From: Effusibacillus consociatus
Lineage (GTDB): Bacteria; Bacillota; Bacilli; Tumebacillales; Effusibacillaceae
NCBI RefSeq assembly: GCF_042652925.1
Contig: NZ_JBHSHC010000119.1
Location: 1-64,000, forward strand
Direction of reading: 5' to 3'
Length of the DNA: 64,000 nt
In this document: in pieces, positions 1-7,839 of the stretch
Numbering within the stretch: the first letter of the stretch is position 1
Layout of the letters: the number at the start of each line of letters is the position of its first letter
Notes under the pieces: generated by a model
What the model was told of the DNA's origin: nothing
What the model saw: the letters and a program-made list of their open reading frames with translations, nothing else
Databases searched by the model: none
Program-made: the position numbers and the translations under genes

Positions 1-96
1 TTCGGTGCATTGTGATGCCCAACTCCAGAGAATGGCTGGTTAAGCAACAGTAAATTTAAACTGAGCCTTAATTTTTTGATTTGGGAGGTGTTTTGA

Positions 97-285
97 ATGG
101 AGTGGGTGATCGCTCTGGTCGGGCTCGCGCTTTCAACAATCTTTTTGATTGCGTGTCTGAAGTTTTTCAAAAAACCGAAAAACGGCCGACCCAAAACCAA
201 CCCTTTCGACGTGTTGAATTCCGCGGCTTACGGAAAGGAACTGAAGGAGAGAGAACATTTTGTCGAATCAGAAGGAGAAAGGTGA
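97..285 (+). CDS. Small single-pass membrane protein, unknown function
   Basis: A 62-residue protein that I do not recognise. It starts with a hydrophobic helix (residues about 4-23, rich in Ile, Leu and Val), then a Lys/Arg-rich stretch and a charged, soluble tail, so the likely topology is N-out with a cytoplasmic tail. The start is chosen because GGGAGGTG lies six bases before the ATG. The next small ORF begins six bases after the stop and also has a good ribosome site, so the two probably share a transcript. No domain is visible; codon use looks normal for the window. Confidence 0.5.
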   Translation: MEWVIALVGLALSTIFLIACLKFFKKPKNGRPKTNPFDVLNSAAYGKELKEREHFVESEGER

Positions 286-290
286 TTTGA

Positions 291-566
291 ATGAAGGGTT
301 TCCGTGTGGTTATCCTCTTGGCTTTGTTTTTTGCCGTCGTTGTAATCTATACGATGTTTTTTCCTCCGAGCTTGGGCGTTCATTACACTCCCTGAGCGAA
401 GAAAATTGGGGCTCGATGATATACAGAGCCGCTCCGCGGGTTGGTTGCGTCGCTGTTGCTTTTGCTGCTTGGCAGCGACGAAAAGGTAACGTTGCGTTAT
501 AAAGGTTCCGATGTCAAGTCGGCCCGAGATGTGCGGTTTTGGATTCAAGCCGATACGGTGGAATAG
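291..566 (+). pseudogene. Broken small membrane-protein gene
   Basis: The first 34 codons encode a hydrophobic N-terminus (MKGFRVVILLAL) ending at an early stop at 393-395; a GGAG-AAAGGTG ribosome site precedes the ATG. The original frame reopens later and ends with a hydrophilic tail (GSDEKVTLRYKG ... ADTVE) at 564-566. A continuous protein can be read if one base is removed near the CCC at 390-392 and one is added near 455. The pieces would then join as one membrane-anchored protein of about 90 residues. Alternatively only the 34-residue peptide is real. Family unknown; two indels in 70 bases suggest decay or sequence error. Confidence 0.35.
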
Positions 567-636
567 GGGGCGTACTTTGTTTCGTTGATCTTATCCGGCA
601 AAGTTATGAATCGTGATGAAATCGAAAAAACCTTGG

Positions 637-1407
637 TTAAGAGTTTTTCAAATCATACACGAGATAATAACTGGCGTAACTCTTCCATGGAGACCAATCG
701 CAAGCCAATTGACGGATTTCCACCTCCGTTGGTCGAACGGGCATATCCCAAATTTTTTTCAACTCGGGGACCAGATGGGTGATGCTCTCCCATCCGAAAA
801 ACGCCCAAAATATAAGAACACACGCGCTTCCGATGCTTTTGATGCCGTTCGGGGCGAAAGGGGCTGGCTCCATTGCAGGAAGGGAGAGCCCGATTGTCGC
901 TAACAAAAGAAGCAAAACCAGACCGCTCAAGATCAGAGAAAAACTACCGCTGATTTGCATCCCGAGCAGATTGGTCGTCAAGGCGACGACAAGCAACAAT
1001 TTGGCAGCATCGATTCTCCGACTGACCAGATGTTGCGCCGGTGTTTTACCGGTAGTCCTTCTAAACGTCCGATGGAAATAGTAAGGACTAACATGAAGTT
1101 TCATTGACAGTCCGGTTAAAGTGAGCGGTTCGTGAAAGCAGGATTCAATAAGATTTTTTGCGCGAACAACAAGCTCTTCATCCGATCCGTTCCAATTATG
1201 CACCTCCGGATTGCACCTCTTGCATGGACGGAGTCCCGCTGTTCGTGCGTCTTCGGTTGTCGAAAAGATTCTGACATGTTCTCGTTTCGGAGTCCTCGAT
1301 TTGCAAGAGGGTCGGCAAAAGATACCCGTGGTGAGTACCCCGTAAAAAAATTGACCATCGTACCGTTTGTCGCAAGATATGATCGCTTTCCATAGTTCAT
1401 CCTGCAT
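637..1407 (-). pseudogene. Chimeric remnant: AdaA N-terminus + amino-acid permease fragment + AlkA C-terminus
   Basis: A single open frame of 256 residues from an ATG with a strong GGGGGTGA ribosome site. Residues 1-~138 are AdaA (methylphosphotriester-DNA methyltransferase/activator): the Cys motif FCRPSC (Cys31, Cys35) plus CKRC (Cys62, Cys65) forms the zinc/methyl-acceptor site, followed by the first half of an AraC-type helix-turn-helix. At RIDAAKLLL the AraC domain stops and residues ~139-220 match a middle segment of an APC-family transporter similar to YjeH (FWAFFGWESITHL). Residues ~224-256 (RPTEVEIRQL ... WKSYASYYLV) look like the last helix of 3-methyladenine glycosylase AlkA. adaA and alkA are neighbours in Bacillus, so this looks like a collapsed alkylation-repair locus. 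A functional repair protein is unlikely because the second HTH motif and the glycosylase core are gone. Confidence 0.7.
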
Positions 1408-1732
1408 ACAATCACCCCCGATCTCATTTTCCATTTTATCTTTATAAACTTTACTGCATAAGTACTTTGAGATGAGAAGGCAAGAATTCGAAACGAACGA
1501 ACTGAATGGCAGATTACTCCATTCGTTTAGAACGACAATCGGATTGAAGGCGTTTGTTGATTGTGTGTTATTAAACACTGCTATTGAATGGGCACAGAAA
1601 TAGGGTGTTCAAGAGATATATCTTGGGACGACGTTGCAATTTGTTGCTGTCAATTTCCCAGTGTTGCAGGTGGATAAAAAATTTTATAACTGGAGGAGCA
1701 CCATTCGCTCCTAACTAAGAAAGGAGATTACC
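1408..1732. other. Gene-free stretch between the chimera and gpmA
   Basis: About 325 bases separate the divergent adaA-like start and the gpmA remnant. It contains a short hairpin (AGGAGC/GCTCCT, 1694-1712) just before the gpmA ribosome site, without a T-tract. I see no convincing coding frame or clear promoter; it should hold the promoters of both flanking genes. Confidence 0.4.
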
Positions 1733-2265
1733 ATGATAAAACTCGTGCTCATTCGTCATGGTCAAAGCCTGTGGAATCTTGAAAACAGGTTTACCGGATG
1801 GGCTGATGTAGACTTAACGGAAAATGGACTAACACAGGCAAGGGAAGCGGGAGAAATCTTAAAGAAACATGGATTCGTCTTTGATGAAGCACATACTTCT
1901 GTTCTTAAAGGGCGATACGAACCTTATGGATCATCCTTCATGAGATGGATCTGGTGTGGGTTCCCATTTACAAGACATGGAGGTTGAATGAAAGGCACTA
2001 TGGTGCCCTTCAATGGTTAAACAAAGAGGAGACTACCGCAAAATTTGGAGAAGAACAAGTGAATATTTGGAGAAGATCTATGAATGTAAGACCACCCGAA
2101 CTCACAATTACTGATCCAAGATCTGAGGCTTCAGATCCAAGATATCAGGATTTAAAGGAAGGAGAATTTCCACTTACAGAAAGTCTTGCAGATACAGAAA
2201 AAAGAGTGCTGAAATACTGGCACGAAAAAATTGTCCCTACCATACAAGCGGGTAAAAGAGAATGA
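1733..2265 (+). pseudogene. gpmA: 2,3-bisphosphoglycerate-dependent phosphoglycerate mutase, frameshifted and truncated
   Basis: The start has an ideal GAAAGGAG ribosome site and the N-terminus carries the phosphohistidine motif LIRHGQSLWN of GpmA-type mutases, which interconvert 2- and 3-phosphoglycerate. Around 1910 the frame breaks: the expected VLKRAIRTLW reads VLKGRYEPYG because one base is missing after AAA. The second frame continues correctly (RLNERHYGALQ) to KIVPTIQAGKRE and then stops near family residue 180. The last quarter of the roughly 250-residue enzyme, with the second catalytic His (AHGNS motif), is absent in all frames. Both lesions would abolish activity. Glycolysis must use another mutase elsewhere. 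Confidence 0.85.
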
Positions 2266-2510
2266 GTACATAACAAAGGATACTGTAAAAGAATCGTACT
2301 TAAAACAGCCCGAGAACTACAGGAGCTTAGTGTAGTTTGTTACTTGATTAAACGGGGATCTATAGCACGATATAAATTCCTGGGGGAACCTTTCCTTTGG
2401 GTTCGGAGATTCTACACAATAATCCGAATACCCTAATTTTTGATAAGGCAAAAGTAAACAAATTTTGTGGTAAAATGAGGTGACTCATAAAATGGGAAGG
2501 AACGATCGCG

Positions 2511-3212
2511 TTGGTTTTGCATCCGCAGCCGGGTAAGATGTCCCAAAACTCGCGAAGCTCCAAGAAGGCTATTTTTTTACTAATTTGTTTTACAATCAGC
2601 ATTGCGGTGATTGTGTTTTTTAATTCGCCGATGTCAAAAGTTCGTTCCATAACAGTAATAGGAAATCAACAAGTATCAATAGATCAAATCACGAGCGTTA
2701 GCGGATTACAAGCAGGGATGAATTGGTGGAAGGTAGATTCGAAAGACGTTAATCGGCGTCTTACTGAGCAGATTCCTCTGATCTTAGAGGCGGACGTTGA
2801 AGTCAAATTTCCTGGGAACATTGTGATCGCAGTCGCTGAAAAATCCGTTTCCGCCTTGCTGATTCATGAAGGCGTTTCTTATCGTCTATTAAACGATGGC
2901 ACTGTATTTGATAAAACAAATAGTACCACTGGTATCCCCATCGTTAGGTCGGAACGAACTTTCCCTGTGGAAGTGGGAAAACGTATTTCTGATCCAGACG
3001 TGCAAAAGTTTTGCACGCAAATTGTAAAAGTGGACAAAACATTACTGCAAGACATATCAGATTTTAACCTTTCGAACAGCAATCTTTGGTATGCACATAC
3101 CGTTGATAAGTTTAAAATCGTCTTTCCTTCAGGAGATGTGTCCACTACGCTAAACATCTACAGGGATTTTAAAAGAAAGAAATTGCAAGATCAGCCCCCC
3201 CGGAGTGGTTGA
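2511..3212 (+). CDS. ftsQ: FtsQ/DivIB-like cell-division protein, C-terminal frameshift
   Basis: A bitopic membrane protein: short basic cytoplasmic N-terminus, one transmembrane helix (about residues 19-38), then a POTRA-type region (VRSITVIGNQQVS ... VDSKDVNRRL ... VEVKFPGNIVIAVAEKS) typical of FtsQ/DivIB, which stabilises the divisome. The TTG start is preferred because GGAAGGA precedes it by nine bases; an internal ATG at 2538 has a weaker site. A run of seven C at about 3196-3202 shifts the frame. With six C the protein would continue through GVVEIYGPEEPAVYKP and end at 3285 (257 residues), which fits the family. As written it ends 24 residues early with an unrelated tail. It stands alone, away from any mur/fts cluster. 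Confidence 0.7.
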   Translation: MVLHPQPGKMSQNSRSSKKAIFLLICFTISIAVIVFFNSPMSKVRSITVIGNQQVSIDQITSVSGLQAGMNWWKVDSKDVNRRLTEQIPLILEADVEVKFPGNIVIAVAEKSVSALLIHEGVSYRLLNDGTVFDKTNSTTGIPIVRSERTFPVEVGKRISDPDVQKFCTQIVKVDKTLLQDISDFNLSNSNLWYAHTVDKFKIVFPSGDVSTTLNIYRDFKRKKLQDQPPRSG

Positions 3213-3352
3213 GATTTACGGTCCGGAAGAACCAGCCGTGTATAAACCAATTCAAACGGGAAATGAATTAGATCGGAGCAGGTAAGAAATCACTTTCTCC
3301 TTAAAACTAAAAAACGCCTGTACGGGCTCTTCCGGGCTAAGTTTTCAACCGA

Positions 3353-3523
3353 GTGATTACAAAATGGTTTCTGCGCATTAATTTGGACGCAAAAGAGAAA
3401 TACATAATCACCCGCCTCAACATTGATGTTTGCAGAAAACTTTGTCCGGGATTCACGGTGGAGCAAGTCCCCAAGAGTACGGTGAAAGTCGCGTTCGAAT
3501 ACAATCGGCCGACGAAATTATAG
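3353..3523 (+). other. Possible short ORF or gene fragment, unknown
   Basis: A 56-codon frame from GTG (VITKWFLRINLD) through CRKLCPGFTVEQVPK to a TAG. The composition is protein-like, with balanced charged and hydrophobic residues, but no ribosome site precedes the GTG and I recognise no family. It lies between the ftsQ-like gene and a terminator and may be the 3' remnant of a lost gene. Everything else from 3286 to 3694 appears non-coding. Confidence 0.25.
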
Positions 3524-3571
3524 ACTTGAAAAACTTAATAATCACATGTTTTGAGAACCGAACTACCGGCC

Positions 3572-3604
3572 AGCACTCCAAAACAAGGAGTGCTGTTTTC
3601 TTGT
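3572..3604 (+). terminator. Rho-independent terminator before comG
   Basis: Perfect 8-bp stem AGCACTCC/GGAGTGCT with a seven-base A-rich loop, followed by GTTTTCTTG. It separates the ftsQ-like region from the comG operon. Confidence 0.8.
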
Positions 3605-3694
3605 CGAAAAATATATCATAATAATAAGGAGGAAATATCGGTTTAAGAGCAAATATAATTATTGTTGGAAACTGGTCGAAAGGAGGGAATCATC

Positions 3695-4831
3695 TTGCAG
3701 TTGTTGAACACCTCGGATTGGGTTCAGCATGTGATTGAACTGGCGTTTGAGGTAGGGGCGAGTGATATCCACATTGAACCGTCCAAAGAGGGGTATGACG
3801 TGCGAATGCGGAAGGATGGAGATTTGCAAAGCATTCCGAATCTGCCGCCATGTGAAGGTAGTTCGGTACAACGAATCAAGGTGCTTGCCGAAATGGACAT
3901 AGCCGAAAGAAGGCTTCCGCAGGATGGCAGTTTTCAAATGCAGATGCAGGAAAGTGTATTGGATATCCGAGTTGCGTCTTTGCCGACCGTAGAAGGGGAA
4001 AAATTGGCTTTGCGTTTGCTCAGGCACACCTCAAAATTGCAGGATCTCGAAGAACTGCAAATGGAGCCCAAACTGCTGCATGATTTTCGGAGGCTGCTGA
4101 AGCAATCCCATGGGATGGTGATCGCGGCTGGTCCTACCGGATCGGGAAAATCGACCACATTGTTTGCCGCACTGCGCTTTCTTCTTTCCCGCCACCTTAA
4201 CATTGTCACTCTGGAAGATCCAGTTGAAAGCCGTATCGCAGGAATCAATCAGGTGCAAATCAATGAGCGGGCCGGACTTACTTTTGCCAGGGGGCTGCGA
4301 TCCGTTCTTCGGCAGGATCCGGACGTTATCATGGTAGGGGAAATTCGAGACCGCGAGACGGCGGAAATAGCGGTCCGGGCGGCACTAACCGGACATCTCG
4401 TTTTGACCACGCTGCATACCGAAACCAAAGAGGGGGCCCTGATCCGATTAGTGGACTTGGGTGTGGAACCGTATCTTGTCGGTGTGGCTGTAAAGGGAGT
4501 GCTGAGCCAACGATTGGTAAAGCGAAACGCAGGAGGACGCAGGGCTATTTTTGATCTGCTGACTGTGACGGACGAAGTAAAGGATTGGCTGCAGCAGGGT
4601 GCTCCGCCAATGCACAAACCAATTTTTATGCGGGAGAACTTCCTGGAATCTACATTACGGAAATTAATTTTACAAGGCGAGGTGATTGCGGAGGAATATG
4701 AAAGGATATGTGGAGGAGATCTGGTATGGTTACAACCAAAGCAAGATGGAAAAGTGATCGGAAGCTCGCCCGATTTTGTTCACGAATGGCCGGACTCTTA
4801 CGAAGCGGACTCACTCTCCACACGAGCCTGA
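3695..4831 (+). CDS. comGA: Competence pseudopilus assembly ATPase ComGA (GspE/PilB family)
   Basis: Cytoplasmic ATPase that drives assembly of the DNA-uptake pseudopilus. Visible motifs: Walker A GPTGSGKS (residues about 146-153), Asp box LEDPVE (173-178), Walker B DVIMVGEIRD (210-219) and His box TGHLVLTTLHT (232-242). The tetracysteine zinc motif of larger PilB proteins is absent, as in ComGA. The TTG start is chosen because AGGAGGG lies eight bases upstream; an upstream TTG in the same frame has no such site. At 378 residues it is a little longer than usual because the frame runs about 106 bases into comGB; the last ~35 residues are a read-through of comGB sequence and probably not conserved. 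First gene of the operon. Confidence 0.92.
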   Translation: MQLLNTSDWVQHVIELAFEVGASDIHIEPSKEGYDVRMRKDGDLQSIPNLPPCEGSSVQRIKVLAEMDIAERRLPQDGSFQMQMQESVLDIRVASLPTVEGEKLALRLLRHTSKLQDLEELQMEPKLLHDFRRLLKQSHGMVIAAGPTGSGKSTTLFAALRFLLSRHLNIVTLEDPVESRIAGINQVQINERAGLTFARGLRSVLRQDPDVIMVGEIRDRETAEIAVRAALTGHLVLTTLHTETKEGALIRLVDLGVEPYLVGVAVKGVLSQRLVKRNAGGRRAIFDLLTVTDEVKDWLQQGAPPMHKPIFMRENFLESTLRKLILQGEVIAEEYERICGGDLVWLQPKQDGKVIGSSPDFVHEWPDSYEADSLSTRA

Positions 4832-5772
4832 CACTGTTGTACGAGCAGGCTTCACGAAAAGATGCGTTGACCCTGAAAGCATTACTCGAAGGCGTTGAAG
4901 GCGGGGAACCACTGTCAATGCTGCTGCACAGACATAAGTTTCACCCAATGGTGCCCGCGATGACACTCGTGGGCGAAGAAAGCGGCAACCTGGTTCATGC
5001 ATTCAACCGCTTGGGAGAACATTTCCGACATCAATATGAATGGAAGCAAAAAATCGTCAACTCCCTGGTCTACCCCGCTGTGGTTGCGATTGTTACGGTG
5101 CTTGTCACGATATTTGTCCTCTATGGAATTCTTCCCCGTTTTGAAACGATGTATCTGAATCTCGGATTCTTTCTTCCCACTGAAACCCAAACTTTGTTCG
5201 AATTCACCTCGAAGCTGCGCATCCTTCTTCCCTGGATTCTCATTTTCCTCTGTTTCCTTGCATCAGTTCTTTTTTTCATGCGAAGAGTGGTTCGATCCCG
5301 TTTTCCAAAAGCGGGGGCTATGGTGTTTGCCATTCCCGGCATCCGAAAGATTTGGAGAATGTGGATCTCCTATCGGCTGGCAGATTCGATTGCTGTAATG
5401 ACGTCGAGCGGTGTGCCGCTTTTGCAGGCGTTGGATACATGTGAACGGACCGCCCGATTTTCATTGGAACAAAAAGTGATTCGCCGCATCAAAGAACAGA
5501 TTTTTCTCGGGGATACATTTACAAAAGCGCTGCAGGCTCAGCATTGGATCGACCCTCTGCTTGTTCATGCCGTTCACGCTGCCGAAGCTAGTGGAGATCT
5601 GGCTGGAGTTTGCGGTTTTGCATCAAAAGAACTGGAAGGAGACCTGCAGAGAATGCTGCAGCGCCTGGTTCAACTTGTGGAACCGACTATTATAGTGGGC
5701 TTGGGAGTGCTGGTTGGATTTATCGTGTTTGCGGTGGTGATGCCGATGATGCAAATGGTGCAGTCGATTTAA
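4726..5772 (+). CDS. comGB: Competence pseudopilus inner-membrane platform protein ComGB (GspF family)
   Basis: Polytopic membrane protein with two GspF domains (about residues 10-130 and 210-345). Each has the cytoplasmic helical bundle pattern, including LLRSGLTL, EESGNL, SSGVPLLQAL and EASGDL, followed by hydrophobic segments. It anchors the ComGA ATPase to the growing pseudopilus. The ATG is chosen because GGAGGAGATCTGGT precedes it; an in-frame ATG 18 bases upstream lacks spacing for this site. The start lies inside comGA, an unusually long overlap. The C-terminal helix is followed 14 bases later by comGC. Confidence 0.92.
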   Translation: MVTTKARWKSDRKLARFCSRMAGLLRSGLTLHTSLTLLYEQASRKDALTLKALLEGVEGGEPLSMLLHRHKFHPMVPAMTLVGEESGNLVHAFNRLGEHFRHQYEWKQKIVNSLVYPAVVAIVTVLVTIFVLYGILPRFETMYLNLGFFLPTETQTLFEFTSKLRILLPWILIFLCFLASVLFFMRRVVRSRFPKAGAMVFAIPGIRKIWRMWISYRLADSIAVMTSSGVPLLQALDTCERTARFSLEQKVIRRIKEQIFLGDTFTKALQAQHWIDPLLVHAVHAAEASGDLAGVCGFASKELEGDLQRMLQRLVQLVEPTIIVGLGVLVGFIVFAVVMPMMQMVQSI

Positions 5773-5786
5773 AAAGGAGTGATTGA

Positions 5787-6131
5787 ATGAATGCAATACG
5801 GCGTCAAGATGGTTTCACATTGGTGGAATTGGTGATTTCTCTATTTGTGATTTCGGTGATCATCGCGATTTCAATTCCGCATTTAAAGTCGGTCGGCGAG
5901 AAAGCCCAAACTACCGCATGTGAAGGAAATCAGAAATTGATCCGCTCCCAGATGGAGAACTACTATCTGGCTGAGCACCAATGGCCGAATACACTCGAAG
6001 CGCTCAAGTCAAAGAATTATCTGCAAACCCAACCGGTCTGCCCAAAAGGAGGCAGTTATGCTCTTTCGGTATCAAATGATGAAGCAGTTGTCACCTGCTC
6101 GAAACACCCTACAAGCACTGCGACCAAGTGA
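5787..6131 (+). CDS. comGC: Major competence pseudopilin ComGC
   Basis: Type IV pilin-like protein of 114 residues. Short basic leader, prepilin peptidase site G-FTLVELV with the invariant Glu at +5, then the hydrophobic assembly helix (residues about 10-30). Two cysteines (EGNQ region and PVCPKGG), plus a third near the C-terminus, could form the disulfide seen in ComGC. It is the main subunit of the transformation pseudopilus and needs ComC to process it. AAAAAGGAG precedes the start. Confidence 0.92.
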   Translation: MNAIRRQDGFTLVELVISLFVISVIIAISIPHLKSVGEKAQTTACEGNQKLIRSQMENYYLAEHQWPNTLEALKSKNYLQTQPVCPKGGSYALSVSNDEAVVTCSKHPTSTATK

Positions 6132-6567
6132 GTCGGGATTTAGCTTGGTTGAGCTGTTGATTGTTTTGTTCTGTCTAGCGGCACTGCTTGGGCTATCGCT
6201 CCCCGGCTATCAACGGGTGATTGACAACAAGAATCTTCAAGGAACAGCCAACCAACTGTATGCCGATATGAAAGAATGTCAATCAATGGCTCTGCTGACT
6301 GGAGAGAACCATTCCCTCCGATTGAATAAAGATGACGGTTATGAAGTGTGGACGGGTACGGCCAAGCGAAAATCAATTACCTTCCCAAAGGGAATCCGGA
6401 TTTCCGAACAAAAATGGGCCTCGAATCGGCCAGTGCTGCAGTTTAATGGCAAAGGACATCCGGTCGGTGGGGGTACGGTGGTACTCAGAAACCGTCATAA
6501 TAAAGAAATCAGTTTGACTGTTCACCTTCATACCGGTCAGATTCAGGTTAAGGAGGGCCGGGAATGA
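6058..6567 (+). CDS. comGD: Minor pseudopilin ComGD-like
   Basis: Prepilin with cleavage motif SG-FSLVELLIVL and assembly helix, then a globular domain ending KEGRE. The start shown has a strong AAAAGGAGG five bases upstream and overlaps comGC by 74 bases, which leaves an unusually long leader of about 26 residues before the cleavage site. The two ATGs at 6076 and 6079 would give a more normal leader but have no ribosome site. Overlap of the stop with the next start (ATGA) suggests translational coupling. Assigned to ComGD by order and class; sequence similarity among minor pseudopilins is low. Confidence 0.82.
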   Translation: MLFRYQMMKQLSPARNTLQALRPSESGFSLVELLIVLFCLAALLGLSLPGYQRVIDNKNLQGTANQLYADMKECQSMALLTGENHSLRLNKDDGYEVWTGTAKRKSITFPKGIRISEQKWASNRPVLQFNGKGHPVGGGTVVLRNRHNKEISLTVHLHTGQIQVKEGRE

Positions 6568-6902
6568 ACGAAGAAGGTTTTTCTTTACTGGAATCGGTGA
6601 CTGCCATTCTCATTTTGTCGACTGCAATTGCAGTAACACTTCCCATCTGGGGAATGATTCAAAGCCAGGCCCGTCTGGCGGCAAAAATCAATGGTGCTTC
6701 CCATATTGCGATCAACGAGATGGAACAGGCTGTTGCTGGCATGGTTCGGACAGGAATTTGGAGTGTTAGAGAGGGAGGGCAGTCGTATACCGTACACACA
6801 CAAAGTATTGAAGAAATGGAAGGTCAACACATTCGGGTCCGGGTAGCGTTTCAGGAAAGAGGCAAAGAGTATGCGGTATCGTATGAAACATTGGTTCAAT
6901 AG
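6564..6902 (+). CDS. Minor pseudopilin, ComGE position
   Basis: A 112-residue prepilin-like protein whose N-terminus EEG-FSLLESVTAILILS is a class III signal with Glu+5 and an assembly helix. It overlaps the upstream gene by four bases and the downstream gene by 32. By order it corresponds to comGE, a minor subunit that would prime the pseudopilus. The globular part is too divergent for me to confirm the exact member. Confidence 0.75.
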   Translation: MNEEGFSLLESVTAILILSTAIAVTLPIWGMIQSQARLAAKINGASHIAINEMEQAVAGMVRTGIWSVREGGQSYTVHTQSIEEMEGQHIRVRVAFQERGKEYAVSYETLVQ

Positions 6903-7359
6903 AACCCGGTTGGATCAGCGGGGGATGACTCTTGTTGAACTGCTTATTGGGATGTTGGTCCTGTCACTCATCATTCTCGCGGTGGCGGGATGGATGTCCC
7001 AGTGGGGGAAGTCGGCCCAGGTAATCGAGAAAAACGGCCGGTTGGCAACCCCAGGTGAAAATGCCTTTCGGATTGTCGGAGAGGATATACGAGTGAGCAC
7101 AGCGATCCTATCTTCCGGCAGCGAACTAACGCTTCGAAACGGGAGCGGTCAGAAGATTCGGTATTACATATCGGATCGGGGAAAATTAATCCGATCCGTT
7201 AACGGCCTAGGTGCATCGGTAATCGCACCGGATGTGAAAAAATGGCAGGTGCAGAATAGTGGAAAAAGGGCTGTACAAGTTACCCTGTCACTTGAACACG
7301 ACGGATCCAAATGGGAAAGAGAGGGCATTTTTTCCCTACGGGGGTGGGGGAATGAATGA
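6871..7359 (+). CDS. Minor pseudopilin, ComGF/PilW-like
   Basis: Prepilin of 162 residues: basic leader ending QRG, then MTLVELLIGMLVLSLIIL with Glu+5 and a beta-rich C-terminal domain resembling ComGF/PilW proteins. The ribosome site AAAGAGGC is inside the preceding gene, giving a 32-base overlap. It shares its last eight bases with the next gene. Position in the comG operon supports a minor pseudopilin role. Confidence 0.78.
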   Translation: MRYRMKHWFNRTRLDQRGMTLVELLIGMLVLSLIILAVAGWMSQWGKSAQVIEKNGRLATPGENAFRIVGEDIRVSTAILSSGSELTLRNGSGQKIRYYISDRGKLIRSVNGLGASVIAPDVKKWQVQNSGKRAVQVTLSLEHDGSKWEREGIFSLRGWGNE

Positions 7360-7759
7360 ACGAGGAAGTTCCTTGCTTCTCACAACTGTTCTTTTGTTAA
7401 TTGGAATGATAGTTTTGGCCGGGCTCTTTGCATTGGCTTCCTCTGACTATCGATCGGCGCTGGCGATTGTAGAAGTGAACAAGGCGCGATACATAGCAGA
7501 AGCGGGAATTACGAAAGCCATTACGAAATTAAATCGTAATCCGAAATGGAGAGAGGGATTTCCATTCTCGTCGTTTGGGGAGGGCAGTTATACGGTCACC
7601 ATAGTGAACGAACAGGAAAGCCATGCAGAACGTGCTCAAGCAGAACTTCCCGAACTTGTGGTCATACGATCTGACGCCTTTGTTCCTCCGCGTGCCAAAC
7701 GCAGCCTGCAAGTTATCTATAATGTAAAGGAAAAGAAAATCATAAGTTGGAGCGAGTGA
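7352..7759 (+). CDS. PilX-type pilus assembly protein, ComGG position
   Basis: 135 residues: MNERGSSLLLTTVLLLIG is a PilX-like N-terminus without the classical Glu+5, followed by the KARYIAEAGITKAI motif typical of PilX/GspK-type N-domains and a short beta domain. It lies last in the operon, where comGG sits in Bacillus, and could cap or initiate the pseudopilus. The start is chosen because GGGGTGGGGGA precedes the ATG and it couples to the previous stop. A terminator hairpin follows. Confidence 0.75.
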   Translation: MNERGSSLLLTTVLLLIGMIVLAGLFALASSDYRSALAIVEVNKARYIAEAGITKAITKLNRNPKWREGFPFSSFGEGSYTVTIVNEQESHAERAQAELPELVVIRSDAFVPPRAKRSLQVIYNVKEKKIISWSE

Positions 7760-7801
7760 GCGATGAGCCAGCGAAATGGGAGCCTGGAAGGGAGGGAAAG
7801 C

Positions 7802-7834
7802 ATGAGGACGCATGAATAGCGTCCTCATTTCTTC
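7802..7834. terminator. Terminator hairpin between comG and the HAD gene
   Basis: Perfect 10-bp stem ATGAGGACGC/GCGTCCTCAT, seven-base loop, then TTTCTT. It lies between convergent genes and could serve comG; the minus-strand side has only a weak T-tract. Confidence 0.6.
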
Positions 7835-7839
7835 GATGT

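Noticed and set aside
81..290. Alternative frame over the first small membrane gene
   Set aside because: Arg-rich shadow; starts inside the ribosome site of the better frame.
779..1081. 100-codon frame antisense to the adaA chimera
   Set aside because: Overlaps recognisable AdaA and permease sequence on the other strand and has no ribosome site.
3430..3621. 63-codon frame over the orphan segment and terminator
   Set aside because: Runs through the terminator hairpin and has an unlikely composition; the GTG frame at 3353 is better.
4708..4725. Earlier ATG for comGB
   Set aside because: The GGAGGAGATC site fits the ATG at 4726; the earlier ATG precedes it.
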